Shown one piece after another: positions 1 through 8,707 of a stretch of DNA of 36,290 nucleotides. Numbering within the stretch: the stretch's first letter is position 1; every line of letters begins with the position of its first letter. The position numbers and the translations under genes are program-made. A model generated the notes under the pieces. The model did no database searches and was not told the origin of the DNA. It saw nothing but the letters and a program-made list of their open reading frames with translations. Source of the DNA: Mycobacterium colombiense (GTDB taxonomy: Bacteria > Actinomycetota > Actinomycetes > Mycobacteriales > Mycobacteriaceae); NCBI RefSeq assembly GCF_001672755.1, contig NZ_LZKI01000075.1, forward strand, positions 1 to 36,290. Reading direction: 5' to 3'.

Positions 1-1070
1 CCGCGGGTAACTGGCAAGCGCTGATGCTGCCGGTGACCACGCTGACCATCAACGTGTCCAGCGTCGCGCTGATCTGGTTCGGCGGGTTGCGCATCGACCG
101 CGGCCAGATGCAGGTCGGCTCGCTGACCGCCTTCCTGGCCTACTTCACCCAGATCCTGATGGCGGTGTTGATGGCGACGATGACGCTGGTGGTGCTGCCG
201 CGGGCCTCCGTCTGCGCCGAACGGATCACCGAGGTGCTCGCCACCCGGCCCGCCGTCACCGACCCCCCGAATCCGCTTGCCCCGCGCGGCGCGATCACCG
301 GGACGGTGCGTCTGGAGGGCGCGACATTCACCTACCCCGGCGCCGATCGCCCAGTGCTGCAGAACATTTCGCTGACCGCGCGGCCCGGAACCACCACCGC
401 CATCGTCGGCAGCACCGGTTCGGGCAAGTCGACGCTGGTCTCGCTGATCTGCCGACTCTACGACGTGACCGACGGCGCGGTCTCGGTGGACGGCATCGAC
501 GTCCGCGATTATCAGACCGAGCGGTTGTGGTCGGCCATCGGGCTGGTTCCCCAGCGCGGCTACCTGTTCTCGGGGACGGTCGCGGACAACCTGCGCTACG
601 GCGCCGCCCCCCACCAAGAGGTCACCGACGAACAGATGTGGGACGCGTTGCGGGTGGCCGCCGCCGACGATTTCGTGCGGGCCCACGACGACGGGCTGCG
701 CATGCGGGTGGCCCAGGGCGGGATCAACTTCTCCGGCGGGCAGCGGCAGCGACTCGCCATCGCGCGGGCGGTCATCCGCCGCCCGGCCATCTATCTGTTC
801 GACGACTCGTTCGGCGCGCTCGACGCCCGTACCGACGCGCGGGTCCGCGCCTCGCTGCAGGAGATCTCCGGTGACGCCACCGTCATCGTTGTCACACAAC
901 GTATCTCGATCGCGGCGAAGGCCGATCAGGTGATCGTGATCGATAACGGGATCCTGGTGGGCACCGGCACGCACGAATCGCTGCTCGCCGATTGCGCCAC
1001 CTACGCCGAATTCGCCGACTCGCAGTCGGTCGACGCCGTGCGCCCGGGTCGAGTCGGGGGCGCGCCGTGA
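1..1070 (+). CDS. ABC exporter subunit, permease-ATPase fusion (Rv1273c-like), 5' truncated
   Basis: The frame is open to the window edge, so only the last membrane helices and the full nucleotide-binding domain are present. The product is one half of a heterodimeric ABC exporter in the inner membrane; its partner overlaps it directly downstream. The remaining transmembrane part runs to about nt 215. The ATPase then shows Walker [10 protein letters not shown] (nt 409-435), a Q-loop, the canonical signature FSGGQRQ (about nt 730-750) and Walker B IYLFDDS (about nt 790-810). The residue after the Walker B aspartate is Asp, not the usual catalytic Glu, so this subunit carries the degenerate half-site. 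The M. tuberculosis homologue is about 582 aa, so roughly 230 residues are missing. Substrate unknown; the pair is annotated as multidrug or lipid transport. Confidence 0.93.
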   Translation, partial: AGNWQALMLPVTTLTINVSSVALIWFGGLRIDRGQMQVGSLTAFLAYFTQILMAVLMATMTLVVLPRASVCAERITEVLATRPAVTDPPNPLAPRGAITGTVRLEGATFTYPGADRPVLQNISLTARPGTTTAIVGSTGSGKSTLVSLICRLYDVTDGAVSVDGIDVRDYQTERLWSAIGLVPQRGYLFSGTVADNLRYGAAPHQEVTDEQMWDALRVAAADDFVRAHDDGLRMRVAQGGINFSGGQRQRLAIARAVIRRPAIYLFDDSFGALDARTDARVRASLQEISGDATVIVVTQRISIAAKADQVIVIDNGILVGTGTHESLLADCATYAEFADSQSVDAVRPGRVGGAP

Positions 1071-2965
1071 CCCGCGCGACCACCAAGCCGGGCGGCCGGC
1101 CCGCCCCAGCCACCCGTCCCCGCGACTTCTGGGGCCCGGCTGCCCGGTTGGTGAAACAGCTTGCGCCGCAACGACGACTATGCGCCGCGGTGATCACCCT
1201 GGGAATCACCGGCACAGCCGTCGGCGTGATCGTCCCACGGATCCTGGGGCATGCCACCGATTTACTGTTCAACGGTGTGATCGGGCGCCGGCTTCCCGCC
1301 GGAATCACCAAGGCGCAGTCCGTCGCCGACGCACGCAGCAGGGGAGCCAACACCTTCGCCGACCTGCTGTCCGGGATGAATGTGGTGCCGGGCCACGGCG
1401 TGGACTTCGGGGCGGTCGCGCGCACACTGACGCTGGCACTTGCGCTGTATCTCGTTTCCGCGCTGCTGATTTGGGGGCAGGCCCGGCTGCTCAACGTCAC
1501 CGTGCAGCGCACCATGGTGGCGCTGCGTTCCGCTGTCGAGGACAAGATCCACCGGCTGCCGTTGTCGTACTTCGACGGCCGCCAGCGTGGCGAACTGCTG
1601 AGCCGCGTCACCAACGACATCGACAACATCCAATCGTCGCTGTCGATGACGATCAGCCAGCTGCTGACATCGGTTCTGACGGTGGTCGCGGTCCTGGCGA
1701 TGATGCTGTCCATCTCGCCGCTGCTGGTGCTGATCACCGTGCTGACCGTGCCGTTGTCCCTGCTGGCGACGCGGGCGATAGCGCGTCGTTCCCAACGCCT
1801 GTTCGTCACCCAGTGGACCAGCATCGGACGCCTCAACGCCCATATCGAGGAGACTTACAGCGGTTTCACGGTGGTCACGACGTTCGGCCACCAGGCCGCG
1901 GCGCGCGAGCAATTCCGTACCCTCAACGACGACGTCTACCACGCCAGCTTCGGCGCGCAATTCTTCTCCGGACTGGTGGCGCCGGCGACCACGTTCATCG
2001 GAAACCTCGGGTATGTCGCCGTCGCCGTGGTGGGAGGCCTGCAGGTGGCCACCGGCCACATCACCCTGGGCAACATCCAGGCGTTCATTCAGTATGTGCG
2101 GCAGTTCAACTCACCATTGAGCCAACTGGCCGGGATGTACAACACCCTGCAGTCCGGGGCGGCCAGCGCCGAACGCGTCTTCACGCTGCTCGACGAGCCC
2201 GAGGAATCGCCGGATCCTCCGGCCGCCGACCAGCCCGCCGCGAGCCCGGCTGGACGCGTCGAATTCGCCCACGTGTGCTTCGCCTACCGCCCGGGCACCC
2301 CGGTGATCGAGGACCTGTCCATGGTGGCCGAACCGGGCAGCACGGTCGCGATCGTCGGGCCGACCGGAGCGGGCAAGACCACGCTGGTGAACCTGCTGAT
2401 GCGGTTCTATGACGTCGACGCGGGCCAGATCCTGCTCGACGGGGTCGACATCTCCACGATGGACCGCCGGTCGTTGCGGTCGCGAATCGGCATGGTGCTG
2501 CAGGACACCTGGCTTTTCGACGGGACGATCGCGGAGAACATCGCCTATGGACGTCCCGACGCCGCTGCGGACGAGGTGCTCGAGGCCGCCGAGGCCGCCT
2601 TCGTCGATCGTTTCGTGCGGACCTTGCCGGCCGGCTACCAGACCCGAATCAGCGGTGACGGGGGCAACATCAGCGCCGGCGAAAAGCAGCTGATCACCAT
2701 CGCACGCGCATTCCTTGCCCGCCCCCAGCTGTTGATCCTCGACGAGGCGACCAGCTCGGTCGATACCCGCACCGAGGCCCTCATCCAGCACGCGATGTGC
2801 GAACTGCGCCGCGACCGCACGAGTTTCATTATCGCGCATCGGCTTTCGACGATTCGCGATGCCGACCGAATTGTGGTGGTCGAGGGCGGCCGGATAGTCG
2901 AACAGGGCAATCACACTGAACTATTTGCCCGGCGCGGTTCGTATTACGAGATGACACAGGCGTAA
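1067..2965 (+). CDS. ABC exporter subunit, permease-ATPase fusion (Rv1272c-like)
   Basis: Full-length type IV ABC exporter half-transporter of 632 aa, close to the about 631 aa of Rv1272c. It starts at a GTG whose last two bases are the first two of the upstream TGA (GTGA overlap), so the two subunits are probably translationally coupled and made in equal amounts. Six membrane helices span roughly residues 35-330. The ATPase has Walker [10 protein letters not shown] (about nt 2358-2384), Walker [11 protein letters not shown] with the catalytic Glu, and an altered signature ISAGEKQ in place of LSGGQ. In M. tuberculosis Rv1272c was reported to increase long-chain fatty acid uptake when expressed in E. 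coli (recalled). Direction and substrate here are not shown by the sequence. Confidence 0.95.
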   Translation: MTRATTKPGGRPAPATRPRDFWGPAARLVKQLAPQRRLCAAVITLGITGTAVGVIVPRILGHATDLLFNGVIGRRLPAGITKAQSVADARSRGANTFADLLSGMNVVPGHGVDFGAVARTLTLALALYLVSALLIWGQARLLNVTVQRTMVALRSAVEDKIHRLPLSYFDGRQRGELLSRVTNDIDNIQSSLSMTISQLLTSVLTVVAVLAMMLSISPLLVLITVLTVPLSLLATRAIARRSQRLFVTQWTSIGRLNAHIEETYSGFTVVTTFGHQAAAREQFRTLNDDVYHASFGAQFFSGLVAPATTFIGNLGYVAVAVVGGLQVATGHITLGNIQAFIQYVRQFNSPLSQLAGMYNTLQSGAASAERVFTLLDEPEESPDPPAADQPAASPAGRVEFAHVCFAYRPGTPVIEDLSMVAEPGSTVAIVGPTGAGKTTLVNLLMRFYDVDAGQILLDGVDISTMDRRSLRSRIGMVLQDTWLFDGTIAENIAYGRPDAAADEVLEAAEAAFVDRFVRTLPAGYQTRISGDGGNISAGEKQLITIARAFLARPQLLILDEATSSVDTRTEALIQHAMCELRRDRTSFIIAHRLSTIRDADRIVVVEGGRIVEQGNHTELFARRGSYYEMTQA

Positions 2966-3097
2966 CGGCGCGCGTCCGGCGGGCCGCATCGATAAGCGGC
3001 CGCGATCGCTACCGAGAAGTTATTGAGAAGACACCAAGGAACAAACGCGACGCTGGGATCGTCCTACCCAGTAACGCACCTGAAAGGGGTGGCAGCA

Positions 3098-3442
3098 ATG
3101 TTCTCCCGCCGCATCATCACCATGGCAACCACTACCATCGGCGCAGCCGCCGTCGGGCTTGCCGCCATCGGCATGGCCGGCACCGCCGCAGCGAGTTCCG
3201 TGCAGACCGCAGATCAGGCGTTCCTGGGCCAGATGCAAAGCCTCGGCGTCTCTTTCCCGTCGACTCAAGATGCCGTGCGAGCGGGCCACCAGGTGTGCAC
3301 CGACCTGGCCGCCGGCCAAACACCGACAGCCGTCACCGTCCAGATCTTCCGCCACACCAACCTGACTCCCCCGCAGGCAGCCAGCGTGGTGATCGCGGCG
3401 ACCCACGCCTACTGCCCCCAGTTCTCCGGGCAGCCCGCCTAG
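3098..3442 (+). CDS. Secreted DUF732 protein (Rv1271c-like)
   Basis: A 114-aa exported protein. The ATG at 3098 follows a good ribosome site (GAAAGGGG, 3082-3089). Residues 1 to about 32 form a Sec signal peptide: a basic start FSRR, a long Ala/Gly core, and a likely cut after TAAA. The mature part (about 80 aa) matches DUF732: DQAFL near its start, then two cysteines in HQVCTDL and AYCPQF that probably form a disulphide. DUF732 proteins are small, helical, actinobacterial and mostly uncharacterised; some annotators call them haemophore-like because of distant similarity to Rv0203. No haem ligand can be assigned here. A strong hairpin follows at 3457-3492, so this looks like a single-gene unit. 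Confidence 0.88.
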   Translation: MFSRRIITMATTTIGAAAVGLAAIGMAGTAAASSVQTADQAFLGQMQSLGVSFPSTQDAVRAGHQVCTDLAAGQTPTAVTVQIFRHTNLTPPQAASVVIAATHAYCPQFSGQPA

Positions 3443-3456
3443 CCGACCACGACCCA

Positions 3457-3492
3457 CGATGGGGGATTCCGGGTAACCGGGGTCCCCCATCG
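3457..3492 (+). terminator. Hairpin after the DUF732 gene
   Basis: A perfect 10-bp inverted repeat, CGATGGGGGA (3457-3466) and TCCCCCATCG (3483-3492), encloses a 16-nt loop that itself holds CCGG-GTAA-CCGG. There is no U-tract, as is common for mycobacterial intrinsic terminators. It begins 15 nt after the stop codon. Confidence 0.6.
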
Positions 3493-3605
3493 GCGGCTGG
3501 AACCAACCGCACGCCAGACGGCTCCAAGAATTCGTAGAGAAGTCAAAAAGGCGGACATCCGAAGCTCTTCTCAACCGACCCGCGAGACACGAGAAGAGGC
3601 CCACC

Positions 3606-4298
3606 GTGAAGACCGCCAACATCGCCAAGACCCTCACCTTCGCGGTGGCCGCCGCCGCGGTCGCGCTCGGCCTGGCGGCCCCGGCCGGCGCCGCGGCTTC
3701 CCAGCTCACGTACGGCGACCCGACCGCCGCCGCCCAGTTCTGGCGCCAGCAGCAATACGACGACTGCGTGCTCATGTCGAGCGCCGACGTCATCGGCGAG
3801 ATCACCGGCGTGCAGCCGTCGGAGCACGACATCATCGAAAAGGCCCAGTCGACACCGAGCGTCGCCCACCCCGGTCCGATCTACACCAAGCCCGCCGCCG
3901 GCAGCAACGCGGAGTCGGGCCCGGGAGCAAACACCGCGGACATCCCCGAATTGCTGGCACAGTACAAGATCGGCGCGGTCGCCGGCGATAAGGACGACGC
4001 CGCGCAGACCGGCACCCCGTCGGGAATGGTGGGGCTCGAGCGAGCACTGGCCGCCGGTCACAAGGTGATCGTCAGCCTGAACGCCGAACTCATCTGGCAC
4101 CAGCCCGTCGAACAGAAGGACAGGAACGCCCGCCCGGAGTCCAATCACGCCGTGGTGGTGACCGGTGTGGACACCGTCGCCGGCATGGTTCACCTCAATG
4201 ACAGCGGCACCCCGGAAGGCCGTAACGAGCAAATTCCCGTCCGGCTCTTCGTCGAGTCGTGGGACACCAGCAACGAGTTGATGGTCGTCACCACCTGA
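3606..4298 (+). CDS. Secreted C39-type cysteine peptidase-like protein (Rv1268c-like)
   Basis: A 230-aa protein from GTG 3606 behind a purine-rich stretch (AGAAGAGG). Residues 1 to about 31 are a Sec signal peptide with a likely cut after AGAAA. The mature part looks like the Peptidase_C39_2 family (papain-like fold): QQYDDC with Cys54, a GHKVIVSLN strand, NHAVVVTGVD with His181, and LNDSG with Asp199, which fit a Cys-His-Asp/Asn arrangement. Database entries for the M. tuberculosis homologue (about 232 aa) usually say hypothetical protein. The protein would act outside the membrane. Whether it cleaves peptides, acts as a transglutaminase-like enzyme, or is inactive cannot be read from the sequence. 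It stands alone, between two hairpins. Confidence 0.85.
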   Translation: MKTANIAKTLTFAVAAAAVALGLAAPAGAAASQLTYGDPTAAAQFWRQQQYDDCVLMSSADVIGEITGVQPSEHDIIEKAQSTPSVAHPGPIYTKPAAGSNAESGPGANTADIPELLAQYKIGAVAGDKDDAAQTGTPSGMVGLERALAAGHKVIVSLNAELIWHQPVEQKDRNARPESNHAVVVTGVDTVAGMVHLNDSGTPEGRNEQIPVRLFVESWDTSNELMVVTT

Positions 4299-4319
4299 AC
4301 CGACGGCGATTCGCCTCAC

Positions 4320-4352
4320 GCGGCGCGCAATGCCCCCGGGCCTGCGCGCCGC
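4320..4352 (+). terminator. Hairpin after the C39-like gene
   Basis: Perfect 10-bp inverted repeat GCGGCGCGCA (4320-4329) and TGCGCGCCGC (4343-4352) with a 13-nt loop, 21 nt after the stop codon. It lacks a T-run. It probably isolates the secreted-protein gene from embR. Confidence 0.55.
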
Positions 4353-4529
4353 GGGTATGTCTCGGCGATGCAATCCAATTCGTGCGGGGCAGCCACTATC
4401 GCGCTGGGTACGAACACATTTCAGTCATCCGATAGCGCCGGACCGCGCTTCAGCGTGCCGGTGAAGTCGACGACATGCCGTCGGAGCTCGACGGTTTGCG
4501 GGGATTGTCAACGAATCCGCCCGGTTGGC

Positions 4530-4549
4530 GTCACAATCACAACTGTGAC
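4530..4549. promoter_or_regulatory. Palindrome upstream of embR, candidate operator
   Basis: GTCACA (4530-4535) and TGTGAC (4544-4549) form a perfect dyad with an 8-nt centre, ending 45 nt before the chosen embR start. It is the reverse arrangement of the mycobacterial CRP site (TGTGA then TCACA), so CRP is not the obvious ligand. The rest of the 296-nt gap before embR shows only the hairpin at 4320. Confidence 0.4.
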
Positions 4550-4594
4550 CTCATGGCATCCGACGCCGCGGACGCGGAAAGGCTGGTAGGCGCG

Positions 4595-5761
4595 ATGGCG
4601 GACAAACGTCTCGAATTCGGTCTGCTCGGGCCGTTGGAGATGAGCGTTGACGGTGCCCTGGTGGCGCTCGGCACGCCCAAACAGCGGGCGGTGCTGGCGC
4701 TCCTGCTGATGAACCGCAACAACCCGGTCGGCGTCGACCGGCTTATCACCGCCCTGTGGGACGAGTCGCCGCCGTCGGGGGCGCGGGCCAGCATTCACTC
4801 CTACGTGTCCAACCTGCGCAAGCTGCTGACCGGCGCCGGCGTGGACCCGCGCACCGTGCTGGTCGCGGCGCCGCCCGGGTATCGGCTCAACATCCCCAAT
4901 GACACTTGCGATCTCGGCCGCTTCATCGCCGAGAAGACCGCCGGCGTGCACGCGGCGGCCGCGGGACGCTTCGAACAGGCCAGCCGGCACCTGACCGCGG
5001 CCCTGGCCGAATGGCGCGGCCCGGTGCTCGAGGACCTGGAAGGCTTCCGGTTCGTCGACGCCTTCACCACGTCCCTCGTCGAGGAGAAGATCCTGGCTCA
5101 CACGGCGCAGGCCGAGGCCGAAATCGCCTGCGGACGTGCGTTTACCGTGATCACCGAGCTGGAAGCGCTGACGGCCGAACATCCTTACCGCGAACAGCTA
5201 TGGGCGCAGTTGATGACCGCCTACTACCTCACCGACCGCCAATCCGACGCGCTGGCGGCCTACCGCCGCGTGCAGAAGTCGCTCGCCGATGACCTCGGGA
5301 TCGACCCGGGCCAGAACCTGCGCGCCCTCAATGACCGGATCCTGCGCCAGGAACCGCTGGACGCCAAGAAGAACGCCATGACGACCGCCGCGGTCGCGAT
5401 CACCGTGCTGGAGCACTACACGTCCGACAAGAAGGTGTTCGCCTATCTGCACGAGGTGACCGGGCGCAGCTATCCGCTACAAGGGTCGACAACGATTGGG
5501 CGGCTTAGCGACAACGACATCGTCCTGGACTCCCCCAAAGTCAGCCGCCACCATGCCGTCGTCGTCGACACCGGAACCGGTTACATCATCGACGACCTAC
5601 GGTCCTCGAATGGCGTGCACGTGCAGGACCAACGAATCCGCTCGGCCGCCACGTTGCAGGACGGCGACCGCATCCGGATCTGCGACCACGAATTCACCTT
5701 CCAGATCGCGGCCGACAACGGCGACGAGGCCAGGACCTCGGGCGACCCGACCACGCGCTGA
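4595..5761 (+). CDS. embR: EmbR, SARP-type transcription factor with FHA domain
   Basis: A 388-aa regulator, the same length as M. tuberculosis EmbR and closely similar throughout. In that species it activates the embCAB arabinosyltransferase genes. Order: OmpR-like winged helix (about residues 5-100), bacterial transcriptional activation domain of helical repeats (about 105-255), a short linker, then an FHA domain (about 280-375). The FHA phosphothreonine-binding residues are present: Arg303 in IGR, Ser317 in VSRHH and Asn339 in SSNG, which align with Arg312, Ser326 and Asn348 of M. tuberculosis EmbR. ATG 4595 was chosen because it gives the family length and follows GGAAAGG; an in-frame ATG at 4553 is possible. 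The gene for its kinase lies 148 nt downstream. Confidence 0.96.
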   Translation: MADKRLEFGLLGPLEMSVDGALVALGTPKQRAVLALLLMNRNNPVGVDRLITALWDESPPSGARASIHSYVSNLRKLLTGAGVDPRTVLVAAPPGYRLNIPNDTCDLGRFIAEKTAGVHAAAAGRFEQASRHLTAALAEWRGPVLEDLEGFRFVDAFTTSLVEEKILAHTAQAEAEIACGRAFTVITELEALTAEHPYREQLWAQLMTAYYLTDRQSDALAAYRRVQKSLADDLGIDPGQNLRALNDRILRQEPLDAKKNAMTTAAVAITVLEHYTSDKKVFAYLHEVTGRSYPLQGSTTIGRLSDNDIVLDSPKVSRHHAVVVDTGTGYIIDDLRSSNGVHVQDQRIRSAATLQDGDRIRICDHEFTFQIAADNGDEARTSGDPTTR

Positions 5762-5909
5762 CGCGCGCCGAAATTGTTCCCGTTATCGTGCGGTGGGACG
5801 CCTGCGCGCTTACCGTCATGATTGCTCAGTCACGGGTTGCAATCGTGCGCCTGTCCGCAAAGTCTCGAACGGGACCGACAGGCTGGGGGTTGGGTTGGAA
5901 GGATGAGGA

Positions 5910-7784
5910 ATGAGTGACGAGCAGTCCTCACGGGCGGGGTCGATGTTTGGCCCTTACCACCTGAAGCGGCTGCTGGGCCGCGGTGGGATGGGTGAGGTCT
6001 ACGAGGCCGAACACACCGTCAAGGAGTGGACGGTCGCGGTCAAACTCCTCTCCGAAAGCTTCAGCCGGGACCCGGTATTTCGCGAGCGGTTGAAACGCGA
6101 AGCCCGCACCGCCGGTCGTTTGCAGGAACCCCACGTGGTGCCGGTGCACGACTACGGCGAAATTGACGGCCAGATGTATCTGGAGATGCGCCTGGTCGAG
6201 GGCACCGACCTGGACAGCGTGCTCAAGCGTTTTGGCCCGCTGACCCCACCTCGCGCGGTCGCCATCATCACCCAGATCGCCTCCGCACTCGACGCCGCCC
6301 ATGCCGCCGGGGTGATGCACCGCGACATCAAACCGCAGAACATTCTGGTCACCCGTGACGACTTCGCCTACCTGGTCGACTTCGGCATCGCCAGCGCCAC
6401 CACCGACGATAAGCTCACCCAGCTCGGCACCGCGGTCGGGACGTGGAAATACATGGCGCCAGAACGGTTTTCCGACGCGGAGGTCACCTATCGCGCCGAC
6501 ATCTACGCTCTGGCCTGCGTGCTGTTCGAGTGCTTGACCGGATCCCCGCCCTACCGCGCCGACAGCGCCGGCGTGCTGGTGTCCGCCCACATGATGGATC
6601 CCATCCCCGCGCCCAGCGAGCAGCGCCCGGGCGTCCCCAAGGCCTTCGACGCGGTGATCGCCCGCGGCATGGCCAAAAAGCCCGAGGACCGCTACGCCAG
6701 CGCGGGTGACCTGGCCCTGGCCGCCAAGGAAGCGCTCAGCAACCCCGACCAGGACCGCGCCGCTACCATCTTGCGCCGCAGCCAGGAAGCCGCGGTGCCC
6801 GCCGTCGATCACCCAGGCGCGCAGGCCCACGCCGCTGCAGCGCCCCCTCCGGCGTACCAGCCCACGTTCAACACCCCGCCGCCGTCGCCATTCGACCCGC
6901 CGTCGGCCCCCAGTTCCGGTCCGATACCGTCGCAGGGCGCTCAGGCGTGGACCCCCACCAGCGGCCCGATCCCGGCGGCCGGCCACCCCCCGCCGCCGTA
7001 TTACCAAGGCGGCAACGCCAACTGGGGCGGCCCGCCACAGTTCACCAGCTCAACGCCCTGGGGTCAGCAGCCGCCCAAGCCGCACCGCAATGTCTGGCCC
7101 ATCATCGCCGCGGTCGCCGTGGTGCTCGTTCTCATCGCGAGCGGGGTGGGCATCTGGCTGGTCGTCCGGCCCAAGCCGGAACCGCCGCAGGCCGCCCCGC
7201 TGGGGCCCGAACGCCTCAGCGGCCTGCTGCTCGGTCCGGCCGACATCAACGGCGTGATGGGCTCGTCGTCGATGCAGCCGGGCAAACCGATCACGTCGAC
7301 GGACAGCTCCTCGGTGACGGTGTCCGCGCCGGACTGCCAGGGCGCGCTGTACACCACCCAGGATCCGGTCTACGCGGGCAGCGGCTACTCGGCCGTCAGC
7401 GGACTGGTGTCCTCGGAGGCGGGCGACAATTACGACCACTGGGTCAACCAGGCCGTCGTGCTCTTCCCGTCCGCCGACAGGGCCAAGAGCTTCGTGCAGA
7501 CCTCCGCGGAGAAGTGGAAGGGCTGCGCCGGCAAGACCGTGACCGTCACCAACAAGAACAAGACGTACCGGTGGACGTTCGCCCAGCTTCAGGGCAGCCC
7601 GCCAAAAGTGACGCTGATGGACACCCAAGAAGGCGCCGACGGCTGGGAGTGCCAGCGCGCGCTCAGCGTGGCCAACAACGTGGTCGTCGACATCAACGCG
7701 TGCGGGTACCACATCAGCGATCAGGGCGGCCAGATCGCCGACAAGATCGTCGCCAAAATCGACAGCGAAAAGCCGGAAGGCTGA
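5910..7784 (+). CDS. pknH: PknH, membrane Ser/Thr protein kinase
   Basis: A 624-aa receptor kinase (about 626 in M. tuberculosis). Residues 15-275 are the kinase domain: glycine loop GRGGMGEV, Lys45, HRDIKPQN with Asp139, DFG 157-159 and APE 183-185. The activation loop has Thr170 and Thr174, the positions known to be autophosphorylated in M. tuberculosis PknH. A Pro-rich cytoplasmic linker (about 300-390) leads to one membrane helix (about 394-419). An extracellular sensor domain with four cysteines (PDCQG, KGCAG, WECQ, NACGY) follows. The kinase phosphorylates EmbR, which docks by its FHA domain. ATG 5910 follows a strong AGGATGAGGA ribosome site. It converges on abmR with a 23-nt gap. Confidence 0.97.
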   Translation: MSDEQSSRAGSMFGPYHLKRLLGRGGMGEVYEAEHTVKEWTVAVKLLSESFSRDPVFRERLKREARTAGRLQEPHVVPVHDYGEIDGQMYLEMRLVEGTDLDSVLKRFGPLTPPRAVAIITQIASALDAAHAAGVMHRDIKPQNILVTRDDFAYLVDFGIASATTDDKLTQLGTAVGTWKYMAPERFSDAEVTYRADIYALACVLFECLTGSPPYRADSAGVLVSAHMMDPIPAPSEQRPGVPKAFDAVIARGMAKKPEDRYASAGDLALAAKEALSNPDQDRAATILRRSQEAAVPAVDHPGAQAHAAAAPPPAYQPTFNTPPPSPFDPPSAPSSGPIPSQGAQAWTPTSGPIPAAGHPPPPYYQGGNANWGGPPQFTSSTPWGQQPPKPHRNVWPIIAAVAVVLVLIASGVGIWLVVRPKPEPPQAAPLGPERLSGLLLGPADINGVMGSSSMQPGKPITSTDSSSVTVSAPDCQGALYTTQDPVYAGSGYSAVSGLVSSEAGDNYDHWVNQAVVLFPSADRAKSFVQTSAEKWKGCAGKTVTVTNKNKTYRWTFAQLQGSPPKVTLMDTQEGADGWECQRALSVANNVVVDINACGYHISDQGGQIADKIVAKIDSEKPEG

Positions 7785-7807
7785 CCGGCCGTACCGTTAA
7801 TGCCTTG

Positions 7808-8392
7808 TCACGACTGAAGATCGGGCCCCTGCGCGCGTAGGTCGTCGACCGCCGACATCGCGCCCCGCAACTTGGCCAGCCACTCCTCGGCGTGTTCGCC
7901 GACCAGCTTCACCGACCACGCCAGCGCGTCGGCGCGGGATCGGGCGACCCCCGCATCGACCAACGTGTCCAGCACCTGACGTTCCGGTTGCTTCAGCCGC
8001 GTCATGACCGGTACGGCGATGTGGGTGAACAGAATTCGCTCGGTGCCCGCCGTGGAGCCGACCTCGACGCCCCAGGACACCTTGCGTCCGTAGCGATCCT
8101 GCGCTTCGTCGGCGATATGCATCCGCTCGGACCGGGTGTCTTCGCGGAATCGCGAAGCTCGACCGGCCGCGCGGGCCTCGCTGGCTTCGCCCTCCGGACT
8201 CGCCGCGTCCGGAAGCTTGCCGATGACGGTGATCTCTTCGCGGTCGACGGTCACCGTCGGGTCGCCGTCGAACCAATCCTCCGGTAGACGACCGGCGAAC
8301 CACTCCGCGGCGTCGCTGGCGTCGGGTTGCTGGGCTTGCTGCCAGCCCCCGGGGCGGCCGTAACGCCGCCCATGTGTGTGATGCGCTTTCAT
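7808..8392 (-). CDS. abmR: AbmR (Rv1265-like) ATP-binding transcription regulator
   Basis: A 194-aa basic protein matching Rv1265, named AbmR for ATP-binding mcr11 regulator. In M. tuberculosis it is a DNA-binding protein that controls the small RNA Mcr11 and responds to cAMP-linked conditions (recalled). No standard HTH motif is obvious; the N-terminus is His/Arg/Gly-rich (MKAHHTHGRRYGRPGG) and the C-terminal half is helical. ATG 8392 is chosen. An upstream in-frame TTG at 8416 overlaps the -10 box TACAGT (8421-8416), so it would lie before the transcription start. The annotated M. tuberculosis protein is longer (226 aa), which suggests an over-extended start there. The cyclase gene lies upstream on the same strand, separated by the small RNA region. 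Confidence 0.85.
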   Translation of the reverse strand: MKAHHTHGRRYGRPGGWQQAQQPDASDAAEWFAGRLPEDWFDGDPTVTVDREEITVIGKLPDAASPEGEASEARAAGRASRFREDTRSERMHIADEAQDRYGRKVSWGVEVGSTAGTERILFTHIAVPVMTRLKQPERQVLDTLVDAGVARSRADALAWSVKLVGEHAEEWLAKLRGAMSAVDDLRAQGPDLQS

Positions 8393-8407
8393 GATTACAT
8401 GATTACA
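8390..8407 (-). repeat. Tandem 8-nt repeat in the abmR leader
   Basis: On the plus strand CATGATTA occurs twice in tandem (8390-8397, 8398-8405), then CA. Read as the abmR leader it gives two GTAATCAT units just before and over the start codon. An AUG-UAA start-stop lies 8 nt before the true AUG, out of frame with it. Confidence 0.6.
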
Positions 8408-8415
8408 CCGTTGCA

Positions 8416-8421
8416 ACTGTA
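8416..8421 (-). promoter_or_regulatory. -10 box of abmR
   Basis: TACAGT on the minus strand fits the mycobacterial TANNNT -10. It would start transcription near 8409-8408, leaving a leader of about 17 nt before ATG 8392. Confidence 0.5.
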
Positions 8422-8535
8422 AGGGAACGGCCTTTCACCGGCAGCGAAACGACGGAGGAACGCGGGGCGACCTCCCGCCGGTTGCGGCCACCGGCTCACG
8501 GATGATCGAGGACTCCGGCCAACCCGGAAAACCCG

Positions 8536-8564
8536 TTGATCCGGGCAGTTCGTCGGCGTAGTTT
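8536..8564 (+). promoter_or_regulatory. SigA-type promoter of the Mcr11-like RNA
   Basis: TTGATC (8536-8541), a 17-nt spacer and TAGTTT (8559-8564) on the plus strand, pointing away from abmR and towards the end of the cyclase gene. The predicted start is near 8571. Confidence 0.55.
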
Positions 8565-8570
8565 GGTTAG

Positions 8571-8707
8571 CGAAGCAGGCCCGGAAGCGACCAATTCGAA
8601 GTGCCGGAACACGGGGTAGGAATCCGGCCGCGTAGGACACGCATAAGACGGAGTCAGACGCCCCCTGGAGTCGCGCCGGGCCTGCCCATGTGCCGGGGCT
8701 CCTTTGC
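8571..8707 (+). ncRNA. mcr11: Mcr11-like small RNA candidate
   Basis: In M. tuberculosis the small RNA Mcr11 (about 130 nt) is transcribed from between Rv1264 and Rv1265, opposite to both. The same 335-nt gap here, between abmR and the cyclase, has a good promoter on the same relative strand. About 135 nt later, an imperfect hairpin (GGAG 8667-8670 pairing with CTCC 8699-8702, with inner CCGG pairs) is followed by TTT. Start, length and orientation therefore all agree with Mcr11. The call rests on synteny and signals; the M. tuberculosis RNA sequence could not be compared. A minus-strand open frame across this gap (8395-8640) is not supported as a gene. Confidence 0.55.

Noticed and set aside
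4530..4549. CRP/cAMP receptor site before embR
   Set aside because: Half-sites are inverted relative to TGTGA-N6-TCACA; kept only as an unassigned palindrome.
8395..8640. 81-codon minus-strand frame between the cyclase and abmR
   Set aside because: It spans the abmR promoter and the Mcr11-like RNA, has no ribosome site and no family pattern.
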